In this document: piece after piece, positions 17,038 through 26,120 of the stretch
How positions within the stretch are numbered: the first letter of the stretch is position 1
How the letters are laid out: each line of letters opens with the position of its first letter
From: Lancefieldella parvula_C
GTDB lineage: Bacteria; Actinomycetota; Coriobacteriia; Coriobacteriales; Atopobiaceae
Length of the DNA stretch: 54,591 nt
Assembly (NCBI RefSeq): GCF_000758945.1
Contig: NZ_JRND01000016.1
Location: 1-54,591, forward strand
Reading direction: 5' to 3'
The notes under the pieces: generated by a model
What the model saw: only the letters and a program-made list of their open reading frames with translations
The model's database searches: none
Told to the model about the DNA's origin: nothing
Translations under genes and position numbers: made by a program

Positions 17038-17071
17038 AAAAGAGCTTGGTTGCATGCAACCAAGCTCTTTT
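17038..17071. terminator. bidirectional terminator, perfect 34-bp palindrome
   Basis: AAAAGAGCTTGGTTGCA followed without a gap by its exact reverse complement, ending TTTT on both strands. It sits 29 bases past the stop of the minus-strand wall hydrolase and 306 bases past the plus-strand ABC operon, and can end transcription from both sides. Confidence 0.8.
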
Positions 17072-17099
17072 ACATAACAAGTTATGAAGGGCCAATACC

Positions 17100-18338
17100 T
17101 TAGCTTAGGACAACGCCACCAAGCCAGCCCCACCTTGGAGTACTCAAAGCACCAAGCTGAGAAATCCAAGAACTCAAGCTCTGGCTTCTTACAATACCAG
17201 AGAGGCAGTGCCTGACCATACCGCCGCCAATGTAGATGCCAACGTGGCCATAAATCAAAGCTGCAGCAGAGCCACCAAGGGTTGGAACAGCAATAATCAT
17301 GCCAGGCTCAATAGCGCTCTGGTCAGTAGAGTAGCACCAGGAGTAGTACATATCACAGGCGTTGCCATAGAAGGTACCAACACCTGCATTTGAGAAGACA
17401 TTGGAAACCCAAGCAGCACAGAAGCCAGCACCGGTAGATCCGGTATAGCCTGCAGCATTAACAACTGCAGCGGCAGAACCGGAACCAGCAGAAGAGGTTC
17501 CTCCTCCGCCACCGCCATAGTAGCTACTACCACCACCGCTGTCGCTTGATGCAGCAGCACGTTGAGCAGCAACACGCTCTGCCTCCTGCTGAGCAGCAAG
17601 AAGTTCAGAATCACGCTGGGCAATAAGCTCTTTGACGTTGTCATCAAGATTTGCAACAACGTTTGCTGCGTCTGCCTGACGAGCAGAAATGTCATTAAGC
17701 TGAGACTCCTGGGAAGCACGGAGATTCTCAAGTTCAGCCTTCTTATTCTCAAGCTCGGTCTTCTCGGACTGAAGAGCAGCCTTATCAGACTCAAGAGCGG
17801 CCTTCAGGTTTTTAACTTCCTCAATCATCTTCTGATCGGACTCAGAAATCTTATCGAGATAGTAAATATTAGAAGTGAGCTCCTCAAAGCTTGCAGAAGA
17901 AAGAATCATCTCCAAAGCACCGGCTGGGCCAGCCTTGTAGTTGCTGGACATACGAGCACCAAGTGCTTTTCTCTTCTCGGCAATCTGAGCTTCCTTTTCA
18001 GAAATCTCTTTCTGCTTAGCATCAATCTGATTCTGCTTATCTGCAATCTGATCAGAAATAGCGCCAATCTGAGAGTTAGTGTCATTGAGACTTGCCTGCA
18101 TGCTAGAGACCTCATTAGAAATCTCATCAAGCAGCTTCTGAGCAGCATCGTAATCACTACGAGCAGCATCAATCTGAGCCTGGGTAACACCAAAAGCAGG
18201 ACGGGTATTAATCAGGGATGCAGTAACGGCAGCGGCAGCAATGCCCATGCCGGCAAAAATCTTAAGAGCATCACGACGATTGAAAAGAGCAGCACTCTGC
18301 TCCTCAATGGTTGTGCCTTGCTGTTTCTTTAAACTCAT
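17100..18338 (-). CDS. Tat-exported coiled-coil peptidoglycan hydrolase (CHAP/NlpC-P60-like)
   Basis: A 412-residue secreted wall hydrolase. The N-terminus has a twin-arginine signal (NRRDALKIFAGMG, then a hydrophobic run to RPAFG near residue 50). Residues about 55-265 are a long coiled coil rich in Glu, Lys, Gln and Ala, like PcsB and other FtsEX-linked hydrolases. A Ser/Gly linker with GGGSSYYGGGGGG follows. The C-terminal domain (about 290-412) has a catalytic Cys in GAGFCAAWVSNVF and His in YGHVGIYIGGG, as in CHAP or NlpC/P60 amidases. ATG follows AGGAGACCCTT. The tatB and tatC genes are at 38.3-39.7 kb. Confidence 0.85.
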   Translation of the reverse strand: MSLKKQQGTTIEEQSAALFNRRDALKIFAGMGIAAAAVTASLINTRPAFGVTQAQIDAARSDYDAAQKLLDEISNEVSSMQASLNDTNSQIGAISDQIADKQNQIDAKQKEISEKEAQIAEKRKALGARMSSNYKAGPAGALEMILSSASFEELTSNIYYLDKISESDQKMIEEVKNLKAALESDKAALQSEKTELENKKAELENLRASQESQLNDISARQADAANVVANLDDNVKELIAQRDSELLAAQQEAERVAAQRAAASSDSGGGSSYYGGGGGGTSSAGSGSAAAVVNAAGYTGSTGAGFCAAWVSNVFSNAGVGTFYGNACDMYYSWCYSTDQSAIEPGMIIAVPTLGGSAAALIYGHVGIYIGGGMVRHCLSGIVRSQSLSSWISQLGALSTPRWGWLGGVVLS

Positions 18339-18434
18339 AAGGGTCTCCTAGAACGTTTAGTAGTACGGTGTGACCTTTGAGAGACTATTCTACCCGAGAT
18401 ACACGATGATATTCAAAAAGATACGTAATTTACA

Positions 18435-18462
18435 AACTCTCCGAAACAAATTTCGGGGAGTT
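18435..18462. terminator. hairpin after the nucleoid-associated protein gene
   Basis: AACTCTCCGAAA and TTTCGGGGAGTT pair over 12 positions (one wobble) around a CAAA loop. It lies 33 bases past the stop at 18495. The poly-T run is better on the plus strand (TTTT) than on the minus strand, so the terminator call for the minus-strand gene is moderate. Confidence 0.5.
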
Positions 18463-18494
18463 TTGGCTCTAAATTGTGAGGTCAGAGATAGGAT

Positions 18495-19556
18495 TTAGCG
18501 GTTTTCAATATGTGCAACATTTTTTATTGAAATGGTAATCCTGCCATCAGACTCGTGAGAAAATTCTAGGTAACCTGGACGATCCGTTAGGTTTGAAGGG
18601 AATGAAATCTCAATTCCCGTATCGGTGCGGATTTTATGATTCTTTGCAATTCTGTTAGCAACACCGCGTTTAACAGGAACTTCTTCGGGGAGCTCTCTGC
18701 TTGCCACCTGAGCCTCGTACTTTTCCTGAATCTCAGGACGCTCCTCAAAGATACGCTTACCAACCTTAATAGGGTCTACTACCTCTTCTACCTCCGCTGC
18801 TTCTGCAACGGCGGCCTTAGCACGAGACACCTCAACAGCAGGCTCAAGTCCATACTCTTCAGCCAGGTCTTGAACAATAACAGTTACCTCACCAATAACC
18901 TCATGACTAGACGCCTCTGATGTGCACTCAAGGAAAAGCTCGGGGATGATGAACTTTCCCTCTCCTGCTACAGAGCGGTCATGGTCGTGGAAGTCAATGG
19001 CACCTGTATCCAGGTCAATGACTGCATACGAATCAACTTTTTGCGTTGGAGATGGCAGCGTTGCGTCTTGGCGCAAAATCTCGTTTGCCGAGCCGTTCAC
19101 ATCGTGGATAAAGGCCTGCTTGCGTGGGAGAAGCACTATGGCAAAGAGGCGTCTTCCCTCACCCTCAAATGCCTCAGCCTGAGCGTCCTCATCATCTGCA
19201 GCAGCACTGGCAAGTGCCTGACCTGCGTCGGTATCAATGTAGTCTGCTACAAGAAGATCACACTGCTCAACATCATCTGCGCGACGAAGCTCTTCCCAGA
19301 ACCACTGAGCAATCTGATGAGAAAACTCTACAAACTCAACGTCTCCGTGAGCATACTCCTGAAGTCCTCCAGCAAAATTGCTGGTAGGAGCAAACTCTCC
19401 GTGCCTAGACTCTGGATTTGCCGTAATTTTACGTAGTCTACGCTGTACGTATGACTTTGTCTGACGATCCTCTAAATCCAAAGTAGATTGAGAGAAGTAT
19501 TTAGTTCCCGTCTCAAAATCAAAGACGTGAAGAATTGCCTTAGTAACTCTAAGCAT
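18495..19556 (-). CDS. nucleoid-associated protein, NdpA/YejK (NA37) family
   Basis: A 353-residue protein recognised as the NA37 family from its overall pattern: an N-terminal half opening with ILHVFDFETG, a middle VNGSANEILRQDA, and a C-terminus LEFSHESDGRITISIKN. E. coli YejK binds the nucleoid and topoisomerase IV; the biochemical role is poorly defined. A segment of Ala and Glu repeats (AEAAEVEEVVD) around residues 245-265 probably forms a flexible linker. The start has GAGG upstream. It stands alone, with one copy of the dispersed motif in the short gap behind it (19588). Confidence 0.75.
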   Translation of the reverse strand: MLRVTKAILHVFDFETGTKYFSQSTLDLEDRQTKSYVQRRLRKITANPESRHGEFAPTSNFAGGLQEYAHGDVEFVEFSHQIAQWFWEELRRADDVEQCDLLVADYIDTDAGQALASAAADDEDAQAEAFEGEGRRLFAIVLLPRKQAFIHDVNGSANEILRQDATLPSPTQKVDSYAVIDLDTGAIDFHDHDRSVAGEGKFIIPELFLECTSEASSHEVIGEVTVIVQDLAEEYGLEPAVEVSRAKAAVAEAAEVEEVVDPIKVGKRIFEERPEIQEKYEAQVASRELPEEVPVKRGVANRIAKNHKIRTDTGIEISFPSNLTDRPGYLEFSHESDGRITISIKNVAHIENR

Positions 19557-19598
19557 GTAAAACCTCGTTTATTGCAGATGTTTTGCTGGCGAGAAACC

Positions 19599-20162
19599 CT
19601 AGTGCTTGACGCACATCAGAGGATCGCCAATCTTAACCAGTGGACGACCACCAATCAGCGTTCCGGACTCACCAATGAGGTCAATGCGCTCGTACTGATC
19701 TGCATTAACAACGGTAACAACTACAACGTTCTCATATCCTGCTTCTTCAATAGCAGCAGCATCAAATGAAATCAGTGGAGTACCGGCCTTGACCTCATCG
19801 TTAGCGTGAACGTAGCGGATAAAGCCCTTACCGTTCATCTCGATGGTACCAACACCAATGTGAATCAAAATCTCAATACCAGTATCAGTGGTAAGGCCAA
19901 TTGAGTGATTGGTTACGTTAGTTGCGGTAACGCGAGCATTGCAAGGAGCATAGACACAATCAAGACCAACGGGCAAAATGCCATAGCCCTGGCCAAAGAG
20001 ACCGCTTGAGATTACCTCATCGTGAACCTCTTGTACGCTTACCAGGACACCAGAAACTGGTGCATAGATAGTGTCTTCCCTAGTAGCAAATGTAGCCTTC
20101 TGAGGCTGCTCTGCTCCGTTAGAAGGAACAAACACATTTTTAACCTTTGACCAAAGACCCAT
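19599..20162 (-). CDS. crr: PTS glucose-family IIA protein (Crr-like)
   Basis: A 187-residue stand-alone EIIA-Glc phosphocarrier. Family landmarks are YAPVSGVLVSVQEVHDEVISS, FGQGYGILP and EILIHIGVGT; the last holds the phosphorylated His. No membrane domain is attached, so it must serve separate IIC/IIB proteins or act in regulation. ATG follows AGGAGGCATC. The C-terminus extends about 15 residues beyond the usual domain (LVKIGDPLMCVKH). It is monocistronic by spacing and unrelated to the mannose-type PTS at the left end. Confidence 0.9.
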   Translation of the reverse strand: MGLWSKVKNVFVPSNGAEQPQKATFATREDTIYAPVSGVLVSVQEVHDEVISSGLFGQGYGILPVGLDCVYAPCNARVTATNVTNHSIGLTTDTGIEILIHIGVGTIEMNGKGFIRYVHANDEVKAGTPLISFDAAAIEEAGYENVVVVTVVNADQYERIDLIGESGTLIGGRPLVKIGDPLMCVKH

Positions 20163-20230
20163 GATGCCTCCTTGAGTATGTGCTCTACACAGATACCATC
20201 TGACATAACGTTTCTATTTTACCTAAGCGA

Positions 20231-20267
20231 GAAGGACGAATGCTCCACAGAGGAACATCCGTCCTTC
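20231..20267. terminator. hairpin between ABC permease and IIA genes
   Basis: GAAGGACG and CGTCCTTC form an 8-bp stem, extended inward by ATG/CAT pairs, with a loop of about 13 bases. It lies 31 bases past the end of the permease gene on the minus strand. The T run is short on both sides. Confidence 0.55.
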
Positions 20268-20297
20268 TTTCACGAATTTACAACACGAAAGTGCAAT

Positions 20298-22403
20298 TTA
20301 CTGCATCCTCTTTGCTCCCCTGAAGATGATTGAACGTGCAGCAAAATAGGTAACCAGGAAGTATCCACCATACAAAGCAGCTACGACTGCAACTACTCCA
20401 CCAATGCTGCTAGCTACATCAAAGTTGCCAATCGACTTGATGACAGAAACCATAATAGACATTGCGCATGTTGCGTGCGCAGCTGCCATAAGCAGTGGGA
20501 ACAGGAAGTACACGCCAATCTGAACAAAGAGTGCGCGACTTGCAAGGCCCTTCTCGGCACCTAGCTCTGCCAGGACTTGGTAGGCACGGGCGTTATCCGA
20601 TGCCTCGGAGAGCTGTTGAAGTGCCAGAATAGCAGCGCACGCAATGAAGAGTACCAAACCAATATACAGTGCCAAATACGTCACAATACCAGAGAGTCCA
20701 ACAGTAGATTGAATGTACTGAGAAGCAGTGACCACAAACATTAAAGAATATGGGTCGGAATCGTTGCCAGTTAGGCCACCATCGTCAAAGTACTGCTTCA
20801 TCTGATTTCGGAACTGAGCTTCAGTAGCATCACCTGGAGTTTGGTAGTTACCTAAGATATAAGAGTTGGTCAAAACGGTGCTTGAAGGGAAACTTTGATC
20901 AGCAACAACCACAATTCCAGCTGCTGGCATAAGTGCAGGACCGCCTTGTGTCTGCGCAATGTCGAGCGTTCCGCCAACAGCATGAAGCTTGTGGCCCTCA
21001 ATGGTGAGCTCGGGATTGTTTGCAAGAGAATCCTGCCAGTATTTTGTGAGATTAGTATCTAGCGTCCAAACCATATAGCCGTCAGTACCAAAGTCAACAG
21101 GCTCAAGCCCAGATGCAACGCGCAGTTTGTTGTACTGAGAAGCTCGCATCAAAGTTACGTTTTTCTGCGCAGGATCTTCCTGGCCACTATAGCCGGTAAA
21201 GTAATCACTAAAGCGCTTGCCTGTTACAGCATCAATAGAGCCATACGTAAAACTAGGCGTTGTTGGATCACTTTGAGCGTAGTACGTATCTACCTGGAAG
21301 GCGTTTTTGATAGTTTTATCCCACTCTGGATCTAGCTTCTGCACTACAGAAAGGTAGTCGTACGAATCTGCTGGACCAGGAGTATAACTGCGCTCTGAGC
21401 CTGGATTGATTGCTACAGAAACATCGTACGTTTTAAGCTTAGAGAAACTGGCGTTCATAGAGTCAACAAGCGAGAAACCCGTACCAAGTCCACAGACTGC
21501 CACAAAGAGCATAGCGCAGACTAGAGAGATAGAAACCCAAGCAGTATTAACGCGGGCGTTAAACTGACGCAGGATAAATGAGTGAAGACCCTTGTAGTAG
21601 AAGCCCTTCTGCATCTGCATAAATCTGAGCAAAAAACCAGAGATTGAGAAGAAGAAGAGTGCTGTGCCCACCGATACCAAAGCAGTGGCCATGGCAAACT
21701 CGTCATCTATCTGTTTTAAACCATTGTGCTGAAGCAGAGTATAGGAATAAGCAATGATTCCAAGAGAGGCCAGGAAGAGCAGCACTGAGACAGTAAGATT
21801 CCTTACCTTAACGGTCTGAGTTACTTTGTCTGCGTTAAGAAGGTCAATAAGCTTATAGCGGGACACCGTGGTGACGTTAAAAATCAGCGCAACCACAAAC
21901 ATAACTACAAAGTAAATAACCGTTTGAATCAGTGCAGTTTGCGAAAAGACAAATTTGAACGAATCAAGAGTCGTATTGAACATGTGGGCCGTTGCAAACA
22001 TCATAAATTGAGAGATAAAAATACCTGCAACAAGTCCAACTACCAGGGCGAGAAAACCAACAAGCAGTGTCTCAATACTCATAATCTTAGAGACATTTCT
22101 CTTGGTCATACCCAGTATCTGGTACATACCAAATTCTTTTTTTCTACGGCGAATCAGAAATTGATTAGCGTAGACAACAAGAAATCCCATAATAACGGCA
22201 AGAAAAACGCTTACTCCAGAGATGGTATTACTTAAGAGCTGAACAATGCGTCTCTGGTCTTCAGAAAGATCCAGCACCATGGATTGCTGAGTAATTGAAT
22301 TGAAGGAATAAAACAGTGCAACGCCTACTGCCAATGTCAGAAAGTAAATGCTGAAATCGCGCAGTGATTTCTTGACGTTACCAAGCGCGATTTTACTGTA
22401 CAT
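20298..22403 (-). CDS. ABC transporter permease, BceB/FtsX type
   Basis: A membrane protein of about 701 residues with the layout of BceB peptide-sensing permeases. One N-terminal helix (IYFLTLAVGVALFYSF) is followed by FtsX-like helices and a large extracellular domain (about 310-560), and a C-terminal group of helices. RRRKKEFGMYQILGMTKRNV is the conserved FtsX cytoplasmic motif. The ATG at 22403 has GGAGGAGAGG and overlaps the ATPase stop by 11 bases. With the ATPase and the nearby two-component pair it probably detects and resists antimicrobial peptides acting on lipid II-cycle targets. Confidence 0.88.
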   Translation of the reverse strand: MYSKIALGNVKKSLRDFSIYFLTLAVGVALFYSFNSITQQSMVLDLSEDQRRIVQLLSNTISGVSVFLAVIMGFLVVYANQFLIRRRKKEFGMYQILGMTKRNVSKIMSIETLLVGFLALVVGLVAGIFISQFMMFATAHMFNTTLDSFKFVFSQTALIQTVIYFVVMFVVALIFNVTTVSRYKLIDLLNADKVTQTVKVRNLTVSVLLFLASLGIIAYSYTLLQHNGLKQIDDEFAMATALVSVGTALFFFSISGFLLRFMQMQKGFYYKGLHSFILRQFNARVNTAWVSISLVCAMLFVAVCGLGTGFSLVDSMNASFSKLKTYDVSVAINPGSERSYTPGPADSYDYLSVVQKLDPEWDKTIKNAFQVDTYYAQSDPTTPSFTYGSIDAVTGKRFSDYFTGYSGQEDPAQKNVTLMRASQYNKLRVASGLEPVDFGTDGYMVWTLDTNLTKYWQDSLANNPELTIEGHKLHAVGGTLDIAQTQGGPALMPAAGIVVVADQSFPSSTVLTNSYILGNYQTPGDATEAQFRNQMKQYFDDGGLTGNDSDPYSLMFVVTASQYIQSTVGLSGIVTYLALYIGLVLFIACAAILALQQLSEASDNARAYQVLAELGAEKGLASRALFVQIGVYFLFPLLMAAAHATCAMSIMVSVIKSIGNFDVASSIGGVVAVVAALYGGYFLVTYFAARSIIFRGAKRMQ

Positions 22404-23223
22404 CAGCACCCTCTCCTCCCAGGAATGAAACAACGTCCATGATCTGGTCAAAGAACTGCTTACGGGGTTTCTCGCCGCGGACTATCTCATTAAAGATGCG
22501 ACCATCTTTAATGAAAATAACGCGATGAGCGTAAGAAGCTGCATATGAATCGTGAGTGACCATGGCAATGGTTGCACCATTACGGTTGAGGTTCTCAAGG
22601 CTTTCAAGAAGCGTGCGGGCGTTCTTTGAATCCAGAGCGCCGGTTGGCTCGTCTGCTAGGACCAACGAAGGGTTGGTAACAATTGCTCGAGCAGCAGCAA
22701 CACGCTGACGCTGACCACCGGACATCTCGTAAGGGAACTTGTCCAGCACCTCAGTAATCTGAAGCAGCTTGGCAACGTTTTCTACGCGCTCCAAAACTTC
22801 CTGAGCACGGACGTGACCAATGGTTAGTGAGAGCGCGATATTCTCGCGAGCAGTAAGGCTATCAAGCAAGTTGGCGTCCTGGAAAATAAAGCCCAAGCGG
22901 TCACGTCTAAAGGCAGAAAGCTCTGCACCGCGCAGGCTGGAAAGCTCTTGGTCATCAATAAAGATGTGGCCCGCAGATGCCTGGTCAATGGTAGAGATGC
23001 AGTTCAAAAGAGTCGTTTTGCCAGAACCAGAAGGACCCATGATAGCGATAAACTCACCGCGAGCGACAGAAAGATTAATGCCGTCCAGCGCCTTAGTGAT
23101 ATTTCCACGAGTTCCATAGTACTTCTCGAGGTTTTGACAAACCAAAACGGTGTGAGGGGTAAGTGCTGAAGATTGTCCAGCCACAACAGTTGACTGAGTT
23201 GGAGCTGTTTGAGTAGCTGCCAT
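22393..23223 (-). CDS. ABC transporter ATP-binding protein, BceA type
   Basis: A 276-residue ATPase of the MacB/LolD/BceA group. It has Walker A GPSGSGKTTLLNCIS, Q-loop FIFQDANLLDSLTARENI, signature MSGGQRQRV and Walker B LVLADEPTGALD. An N-terminal tail of about 25 Thr/Gln/Ala-rich residues precedes the domain. I chose the ATG at 23223, which has AAAGGA, over the one at 23238, which has none. It is the first gene of the transporter pair and is divergent from the GNAT gene. Confidence 0.92.
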   Translation of the reverse strand: MAATQTAPTQSTVVAGQSSALTPHTVLVCQNLEKYYGTRGNITKALDGINLSVARGEFIAIMGPSGSGKTTLLNCISTIDQASAGHIFIDDQELSSLRGAELSAFRRDRLGFIFQDANLLDSLTARENIALSLTIGHVRAQEVLERVENVAKLLQITEVLDKFPYEMSGGQRQRVAAARAIVTNPSLVLADEPTGALDSKNARTLLESLENLNRNGATIAMVTHDSYAASYAHRVIFIKDGRIFNEIVRGEKPRKQFFDQIMDVVSFLGGEGADVQ

Positions 23224-23299
23224 GTTGCGTCCTTTCATTGAGAGCGAGTAAATCTTGAGATATATACTCCGTCACTACCGTTCACGTTGCCATCGATTG

Positions 23300-23317
23300 A
23301 CCTTACAGAAACCTTAC
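23300..23317. promoter_or_regulatory. direct repeat with 11-bp period, likely response-regulator site
   Basis: ACCTTAC at 23300-23306 and again at 23311-23317, exactly one helical turn apart, lies in the divergent region between the ABC ATPase and the GNAT gene. OmpR-family regulators bind such direct repeats. The regulator at 25428-26099 is the obvious candidate. Confidence 0.5.
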
Positions 23318-23375
23318 GCTTTTCTCACTTTGATGTGTCAAAATATCACTATCAAGCATACGGGAGGGGCATGCT

Positions 23376-24371
23376 ATGAAGTTAGTAATTAAAAGATTTG
23401 GGCAGCTTACCGCTAAAGAGTTATATCAAATTCTTTCTCTAAGAGCAGAAACGTTCATTGTTGATCAGCAGATTATGTACAACGATCTTGATAACGTTGA
23501 TCAAGTTTCTACCCATGTCTTTTATCAGGATACTGACTCGGTAGCTGCATATTTGCGCATCATTGATGCAGGACAGTCATACAACTCCCCTCTTATTGGT
23601 CGCGTATGTGTTAGCAACAAAGGCGCTGGTATTGGCTCAAAGCTGCTGCACGATACCCTTGATTACCTGGCACAAGAAAGTAGTGCTTCCAAGGTGTTAG
23701 TTGAGTCGCAACTCAAAGCCCAGCCCTTCTACGAGCGCGCTGGATTTACGCAGGCATCTTCTAAGGTACTTGATCACTTTGGCGTCCTTCACCATGTGCT
23801 CTCTTTTGACCTTGATGCATATCGTCAGGCGAGAAACACGGTCAATATTGATGATGCTACTGTGTCTATTCGACCTCTTGAAGCAACCGATTTGCGCTCG
23901 CTGCAGAAGCTTAGCGTAGAGACATTTGTAGATACCTTTATTGACTCAAATACAGCAGATGACTTAGCAAGTTGCATGGACTCGCTCTACAACACAGAAA
24001 AGCTTGCCCGTGAGTTTGCTGCTAAACACTCATATTTCTATTTTGTTGAGGTAGAAGACCAGGTAGCTGGCTACCTGAAGCTCAATACACGTTATGAGCA
24101 AACCGAGGGGCAGCGCGATGACTCACTTGAAATTGAGCGCCTCTATATTCTTCCGCACTACAAAGGCCTGCACCTTGGATCAAAGCTCATGAAATTTGCC
24201 CTTGATTTAGCAAAAGAGAAGGGAAAGAAGCGCGTGTGGCTGGGTGTTTGGGAACACAATGAGCCTGCTAAGGCATTTTATTCACATTGGGGATTCACGC
24301 GCTTTAGTCAGCATACCTTCCCAGTAGGAAGCGATCCTCAAACGGATGAATTGTGGGAGCTCACTCTGTAA
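23376..24371 (+). CDS. two-domain GNAT acetyltransferase (ElaA-like plus PaiA-like)
   Basis: A 331-residue fusion of two acetyltransferase domains. Residues 1-150 resemble ElaA (LSLRAETFIVDQQIMYNDLDNVD, then IGRVCVSNKGAGIGSKLL and ERAGF). Residues about 155-331 are a second GNAT with acetyl-CoA loop YKGLHLGSKLMKFAL and WEHNEPAKAFYSHWGF, as in PaiA-type polyamine acetyltransferases. Substrates are unknown. The gene lies on the opposite strand between the ABC pair and the two-component pair, with its stop nine bases from the stop of the kinase gene. GGGAGGGGC precedes ATG. Two copies of the dispersed motif lie nearby, one inside the gene (23828) and one in the kinase gene (24673). Confidence 0.85.
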   Translation: MKLVIKRFGQLTAKELYQILSLRAETFIVDQQIMYNDLDNVDQVSTHVFYQDTDSVAAYLRIIDAGQSYNSPLIGRVCVSNKGAGIGSKLLHDTLDYLAQESSASKVLVESQLKAQPFYERAGFTQASSKVLDHFGVLHHVLSFDLDAYRQARNTVNIDDATVSIRPLEATDLRSLQKLSVETFVDTFIDSNTADDLASCMDSLYNTEKLAREFAAKHSYFYFVEVEDQVAGYLKLNTRYEQTEGQRDDSLEIERLYILPHYKGLHLGSKLMKFALDLAKEKGKKRVWLGVWEHNEPAKAFYSHWGFTRFSQHTFPVGSDPQTDELWELTL

Positions 24372-24380
24372 GCTATGCTT

Positions 24381-25421
24381 TTATCGCAAGTCAGTGAAGG
24401 ACTGATTAAACGTAATAGAAAAAGTTGAACCTTTACCAATGGTACTGCTCACAGCCAGCTTAAGGCCCATCTTATTACAGAGTTCATAGCAGAGATAGAG
24501 ACCCATACCGGTAGATTTTGCGTACTTGCGACCATTTTGACCGGTAAAACCCTTATCAAAAATTCGAGAAAGATCCTCTTCAGGAATACCAATGCCATTA
24601 TCCTTAATGAAGAGAGTGGTTGAAGTAGTTCCCTCACGTGGCTCTGAGACAGAGGCAGAAATCCAAACGTTCTTCTCGCCAGGTGCAAGCTCTGGATTTG
24701 AATACTTTGCAGCGTTAATTAGGAGCTGTCGCAAAATAAATTCAAGCCATTTTGGGTCAGCCTTGACCACGTGGGCCAAGTCATCAAAATGCGGAGAAAC
24801 ACCAGCGTCAATGAAGACGCGTGCGTTGTTTTTAAGAGCATCTTTTACGATGGACTGCAAATTGACGTCTCGAATAGAAAAATCTCGATCTACAGATGCG
24901 CTGCGTGCATAAAAGAGCGCTTGCTCTACCAGAGTTTCAATCTTGGTAAGTTGCGTTTGCACGTCATCCATAGGTAGCGATGGATTATTCTGAGCAACCA
25001 AATGAGCTGCAGCGATGGGAGTCTTAATCTCATGCACCCACATCTCAATGTACTCGCGATATTCCTTTGATCGCATATGCTCATCGGCAAGCTGATCCAT
25101 CATAGACTTGGACATGCTTGAAAGTGCGTCTTTAAAAAGATGTTCTTCCAGCGTTGAAGGCGTATCCAGCATGGTAGGAACCAGATAGCTCTCTTTATCA
25201 GTTGCTGCTAAATTCTCAGCAAGCTGCTGGTAAAACCAACGACGATGAAAATAATCGGCTAATAGTGCAGCTGTTCCCACTACCCATAAAACCAAAATAC
25301 AGTAGGCAATAGCAAACGCGTTAAGCCCAACGCCCTTAAGCATAAAGCCAATTAACGTGCTGCTAGCTATAAGCGCAAGAAAAAAGATAGTTCGATTTTT
25401 TAGATACTTAAAAAACGTCAT
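24381..25421 (-). CDS. sensor histidine kinase, BceS-like intramembrane-sensing type
   Basis: A 346-residue kinase. Two N-terminal membrane helices (about 13-30 and 36-57) are joined by only a few residues, leaving no real extracellular sensor, which is the hallmark of intramembrane-sensing kinases that listen to a BceAB-type transporter. The H box is WVHEIKTPIAAAHL, the N box LLINAAKYS, and the G boxes are KDNGIGIPEEDL and GMGLYLCYEL. It is six bases downstream of the regulator gene. The likely input is flux through the ABC transporter at 20.3-23.2 kb. Confidence 0.9.
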   Translation of the reverse strand: MTFFKYLKNRTIFFLALIASSTLIGFMLKGVGLNAFAIAYCILVLWVVGTAALLADYFHRRWFYQQLAENLAATDKESYLVPTMLDTPSTLEEHLFKDALSSMSKSMMDQLADEHMRSKEYREYIEMWVHEIKTPIAAAHLVAQNNPSLPMDDVQTQLTKIETLVEQALFYARSASVDRDFSIRDVNLQSIVKDALKNNARVFIDAGVSPHFDDLAHVVKADPKWLEFILRQLLINAAKYSNPELAPGEKNVWISASVSEPREGTTSTTLFIKDNGIGIPEEDLSRIFDKGFTGQNGRKYAKSTGMGLYLCYELCNKMGLKLAVSSTIGKGSTFSITFNQSFTDLR

Positions 25422-25427
25422 GACAGC

Positions 25428-26099
25428 CTACTCAATAACGTAGCCAAGTCCGCGGCGTGTCATCACAAAGTCCTCAACGCCAATGCTTGCAAGAGTATTT
25501 CTAAGGTGGCTAATGTTTACCGTCAACGTATTGTCATCAACAAACTCATCCGACTGCCACAGCTCTTCTTGAATACGTTGACGAGAAACAACCGTTCCTG
25601 CATTTTGCATCAAAAGTGAAAGTATCCTGAGCTCGTTTTTGGTCAGCTCTACACTTTTCTGATTTGCAGAGACCTTACAGGAAGAAGAATCAAGCATCAC
25701 ACCTGCATGTGAAAGCTTTGTTCCTGTTGTGACATCGCTATTTGCACGCCTCAAAACCGAGGTTATGTGCATAAGCAAAATCTGGGTGTTATAGGGCTTG
25801 GCGATAAAATCGTCCGCTCCTAACGAGAGCACCATAAGCTCATCAAGGTCTGTGTTTCTGCTGGTAACTACAATGATGGGAACGTTTGAGAGCTGTCGTA
25901 CTTCTCGACAAATCTGTTGTCCGTCAATGCCAGGAAGGTTAAGGTCCAACAAAACCAGGTCTGGATGAGCGGCAATAATCTGTTGAGGTACAGACTCAAA
26001 AGACGTGAGAGCCTGGGCCTCAAAGCCGTTTCTTTGTAGCAGGAGCACCAACTCTTGCTGAATCTGATGGTCATCCTCTACTACCAGGATTTTTGTCAT
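25428..26099 (-). CDS. OmpR-family response regulator, BceR-like
   Basis: A 223-residue regulator. The receiver domain (1-120) has the phospho-acceptor Asp in LVLLDLNLPGIDG and the Lys in FIAKPYN. The winged-helix domain (130-223) has LTKNELRILSLLMQNAG and VDDNTLTVNISHLRNTL. ATG follows AGGAGGTGAGCACAT. The gene begins 21 bases after the stop of tatD, so read-through from rsmA-tatD is possible in addition to its own promoter. Confidence 0.93.
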   Translation of the reverse strand: MTKILVVEDDHQIQQELVLLLQRNGFEAQALTSFESVPQQIIAAHPDLVLLDLNLPGIDGQQICREVRQLSNVPIIVVTSRNTDLDELMVLSLGADDFIAKPYNTQILLMHITSVLRRANSDVTTGTKLSHAGVMLDSSSCKVSANQKSVELTKNELRILSLLMQNAGTVVSRQRIQEELWQSDEFVDDNTLTVNISHLRNTLASIGVEDFVMTRRGLGYVIE

Positions 26100-26120
26100 A
26101 TGTGCTCACCTCCTGCTGTG

